From positions 1 to 6,976 of the forward strand of contig CALBSY010000449.1 in the NCBI GenBank assembly GCA_937967725.1: a DNA stretch of 6,976 nucleotides, given 5' to 3'. The notes beneath the pieces are model-generated. The model was not told the origin of the DNA. It ran no database searches and saw nothing but the letters and a program-made list of their open reading frames with translations. Positions 5,571 through 6,976 of the stretch are shown here, in pieces; position 1 is the first letter of the stretch; every line of letters starts with the position of its first letter. The position numbers and the translations under genes are program-made. The DNA is from an uncultured Alphaproteobacteria bacterium. Its GTDB lineage: Bacteria > Pseudomonadota > Alphaproteobacteria > Caulobacterales > Aquidulcibacteraceae.

Positions 5571-6746
5571 ATGACCATCGATCCCGCCAACGCAGGTGCG
5601 CCCAACATCGTCGAGCGCGTCAAGAACATCCTGCTCACGCCGCAAGCCGAGTGGGACAAGATCGCAACCGAACCGGCGGATGTCGGTAAGCTCTATACCG
5701 GTTACGTTCTGCCTCTGGTGGCGATCGCCGCGATCTGCTCGTTCATTGGCTTGTCCATCATCGGCGCATCGGCGTTTGGCGTGAGTTATCGCGTGCCGAT
5801 GGTTCCGGGGATCGTGAGCGCGATCCTTCAGATTGTGATGGGCCTCGTCGGCGTCTACGTGCTGGCGATGATCACCAATGCGCTGGCGCCGAACTTCGGT
5901 TCGCAACAGGACATGGGTCAGGCCCACAAGCTGGCCGCGTACGGCTCGACGGCGGGCTTCCTCGCCGGCGTGTTCGCGATTTTTCCGCCGATCGCGATGC
6001 TTGGCATCCTCGGCCTGTACTCGCTGGTGCTGATCTATCTCGGCCTGCCGCGCCTGATGAAGACGCCGGAAGACAAGCGTGTCGGCTATTTCGCCACGAT
6101 CATCGTCATCATGATCGTCGTTTGGATCGTGATTGGCGTGGTCGTCGGCGGCGTCCGCACGGCGATGGGCGGCATGGGCGGCCCAAGCTACACGTTCGGG
6201 CAGAACTCGACGCCGAGCCCGTCGCAAGGCGAAGTCACGCTGCCGGGCGGCGGTTCGGTTGATCTCGGCGAGTTTCAGCGGCAAGCCGAAGCGATGCAGA
6301 GCGGCGGCGGCGCTGCCGCGGTCGATCCGTCGCGGCTGCAAACGCAATTGCCGCGTTCGCTGCCGGGCGGCTTTACGCTGACGTCAGCGTCGAGCAGCTC
6401 GGCGATGGGCACCGCGCAAGCGGAGGGCGTCTATCGTAGTGGTCAAGCGGAGTTGCGTCTGACCGTCGTGCATATGGGCGCCATGGGCGCCCTGGCCGGC
6501 ATGGCCGCCGGCATGAACGTGCAGCAGAACCAGCAGGATGCGGACGGCTATTCACGGACGCAGACCATAGATGGGCGCGTTTACAACGAAGAAGTCTCCA
6601 ACAGCGGCGGTAGCGCCAGTTACGGCGTGATCGGACGCGGCGTCGCCATAACCGCGGAGGGACATGGCGGCGTCACGCTGGATCAAGCGCGCGCGGCGGT
6701 GGAGACGGTGGGCGTGCAGCGGCTTGAACGAGAGTTTGGCAGTTGA
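5571..6746 (+). CDS. Yip1-like membrane protein with extra C-terminal soluble domain
   Basis: A 391-residue protein with a GGGGAGGA site (5557-5564) 6 bases before the ATG. Residues 13-195 are a Yip1-like membrane domain parallel to the preceding protein: IVERVKNILLTPQAEW (13-28), GYVLPLVAIAAIC (44-56), AHKLAAYGSTAGFLAGVF (118-135), FPP (138-140) and GLPRLMKTPEDKRVGY (158-173). Hydrophobic segments are at about 45-66, 80-104, 125-138, 140-158 and 173-194. A Gly/Ser/Pro-rich linker (196-228) leads to a C-terminal part of about 160 residues absent from the paralogue: a helix SVDLGEFQRQAEAMQ (229-243), VDPSRLQTQLPRSLPGGF (251-268), strands EGVYRSG and AELRLTVVHMG (285-303), a Gly/Ala/Met-rich segment (304-315), GYSRTQTIDGRVYNEE (326-341), YGVIGRGVAITAEG (351-364) and a final helix LDQARAAVETVGVQRLEREF (370-389). 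The side of the membrane on which this domain sits depends on whether there are four or five passes. Function unknown. Confidence 0.75.
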   Translation: MTIDPANAGAPNIVERVKNILLTPQAEWDKIATEPADVGKLYTGYVLPLVAIAAICSFIGLSIIGASAFGVSYRVPMVPGIVSAILQIVMGLVGVYVLAMITNALAPNFGSQQDMGQAHKLAAYGSTAGFLAGVFAIFPPIAMLGILGLYSLVLIYLGLPRLMKTPEDKRVGYFATIIVIMIVVWIVIGVVVGGVRTAMGGMGGPSYTFGQNSTPSPSQGEVTLPGGGSVDLGEFQRQAEAMQSGGGAAAVDPSRLQTQLPRSLPGGFTLTSASSSSAMGTAQAEGVYRSGQAELRLTVVHMGAMGALAGMAAGMNVQQNQQDADGYSRTQTIDGRVYNEEVSNSGGSASYGVIGRGVAITAEGHGGVTLDQARAAVETVGVQRLEREFGS

Positions 6747-6976
6747 TTTTGCGCAATGTTCGCTAATCGCCTGCGCATGATGCTAGAACGGGATGCGGCA
6801 AGCGATCCGGCGTGACCCGAACGGCGCGAGCGTCCGGACGCAGACCCGCGCTACGGTCCCCGAAGCAACTCCTCCCGGATCCTAACAAATGACAGCAAGA
6901 CGTAAGAACGGCGCCCATGAGGCGCCGGACGCCGTTTCAGCCAGGGTCGGGATGAGGCAAGGGCCAGCGGCGAGCT
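6747..6976 (+). other. Non-coding stretch with inverted repeats to the window edge
   Basis: No convincing gene was found in these 230 bases on either strand. Contents from left to right: palindrome TTGCGCAA (6749-6756); GCTAGAAC around 6782-6789, resembling the CTAG-containing -10 boxes of the two Yip1 genes but without a good -35; the 12-base perfect palindrome GCGTCCGGACGC (6830-6841); the distant inverted pair GATCCGG (6804-6810) and CCGGATC (6875-6881); the anti-Shine-Dalgarno-like CTCCTCCC near 6870-6876; and overlapping hairpins at 6907-6936. An ATG at 6889 opens a frame that runs off the edge (MTARRKNGAHEAP), but it lacks a ribosome binding site and uses codons rare in the neighbouring genes (AGA, AGG, ACA), so I do not call it. 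The stretch could be a structured leader or a small RNA; no known RNA family was recognised. Confidence 0.4.
6907..6936. repeat. Overlapping, mutually exclusive hairpins
   Basis: GGCGCC-CATGA-GGCGCC (6910-6926) forms a 6-bp stem with a 5-base loop. The outer pair AACGGCG (6907-6913) and CGCCGTT (6930-6936) shares bases with it and gives an alternative 7-bp stem. On the minus strand the inner hairpin is followed by GTTCTT, which loosely resembles a terminator for a leftward transcript entering from the right; on the plus strand the outer stem is followed only by TC. Confidence 0.4.

Noticed and set aside
5532..6347. Long minus-strand open frame (271 codons) opposite the second Yip1 gene
   Set aside because: It is very rich in Arg, His, Asp and Ala with no domain pattern and no ribosome binding site; such frames are usual opposite high-GC genes. 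The plus-strand protein has clear membrane segments and a paralogue.
6889..6976. Start of a new plus-strand gene at the right edge
   Set aside because: The frame is open for 29 codons to the edge, but the ATG is preceded by CT-rich sequence rather than a ribosome binding site and the codons are unlike those of neighbours; too short to judge.

Overview
The window is a GC-rich, gene-dense stretch of bacterial chromosome. Strong G/C preference at third codon positions, short gaps, GGAG-type ribosome binding sites and the protein types suggest an alphaproteobacterium, possibly of the Caulobacterales/Hyphomonadaceae kind. That placement is inferred from general character; there is no rRNA or other direct taxonomic marker.

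Layout, left to right. (1) Bases 3-863, plus strand: the C-terminal part of a patatin-like phospholipase whose N-terminus and catalytic serine lie left of the window. (2) 977-2440, plus: a secreted PQQ-like beta-propeller protein with a signal peptide and a small N-terminal beta-rich domain. (3) 2507-3796, plus: purA, adenylosuccinate synthetase, complete and with all key motifs. (4) 3802-4728, minus: a TIR-domain protein with one membrane segment and a C-terminal beta-rich domain, convergent with purA (5 bp between stops). (5) 4847-5494, plus: a Yip1-like multi-pass membrane protein, divergent from the TIR gene. (6) 5571-6746, plus: a second, longer Yip1-like protein that is a clear paralogue of the first and carries an extra C-terminal soluble domain. 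(7) 6747-6976: 230 bases with no convincing gene but several inverted repeats and a possible promoter.

Only purA has a firmly known pathway role (AMP synthesis). The others concern the envelope: lipid hydrolysis, a periplasmic scaffold-like propeller, and inner-membrane proteins. The TIR gene and the Yip1 pair share a 118-bp divergent control region with candidate promoters on both strands and two abutting inverted repeats. This is the part of the window most likely to hold something undescribed: a membrane-anchored TIR protein that keeps the putative NADase glutamate and is predicted to expose a beta domain outside the cytoplasm. A functional link between the TIR and Yip1 proteins, or a defence role, is hypothesis only. 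No transposase, integrase, CRISPR array, tRNA or rRNA was seen.
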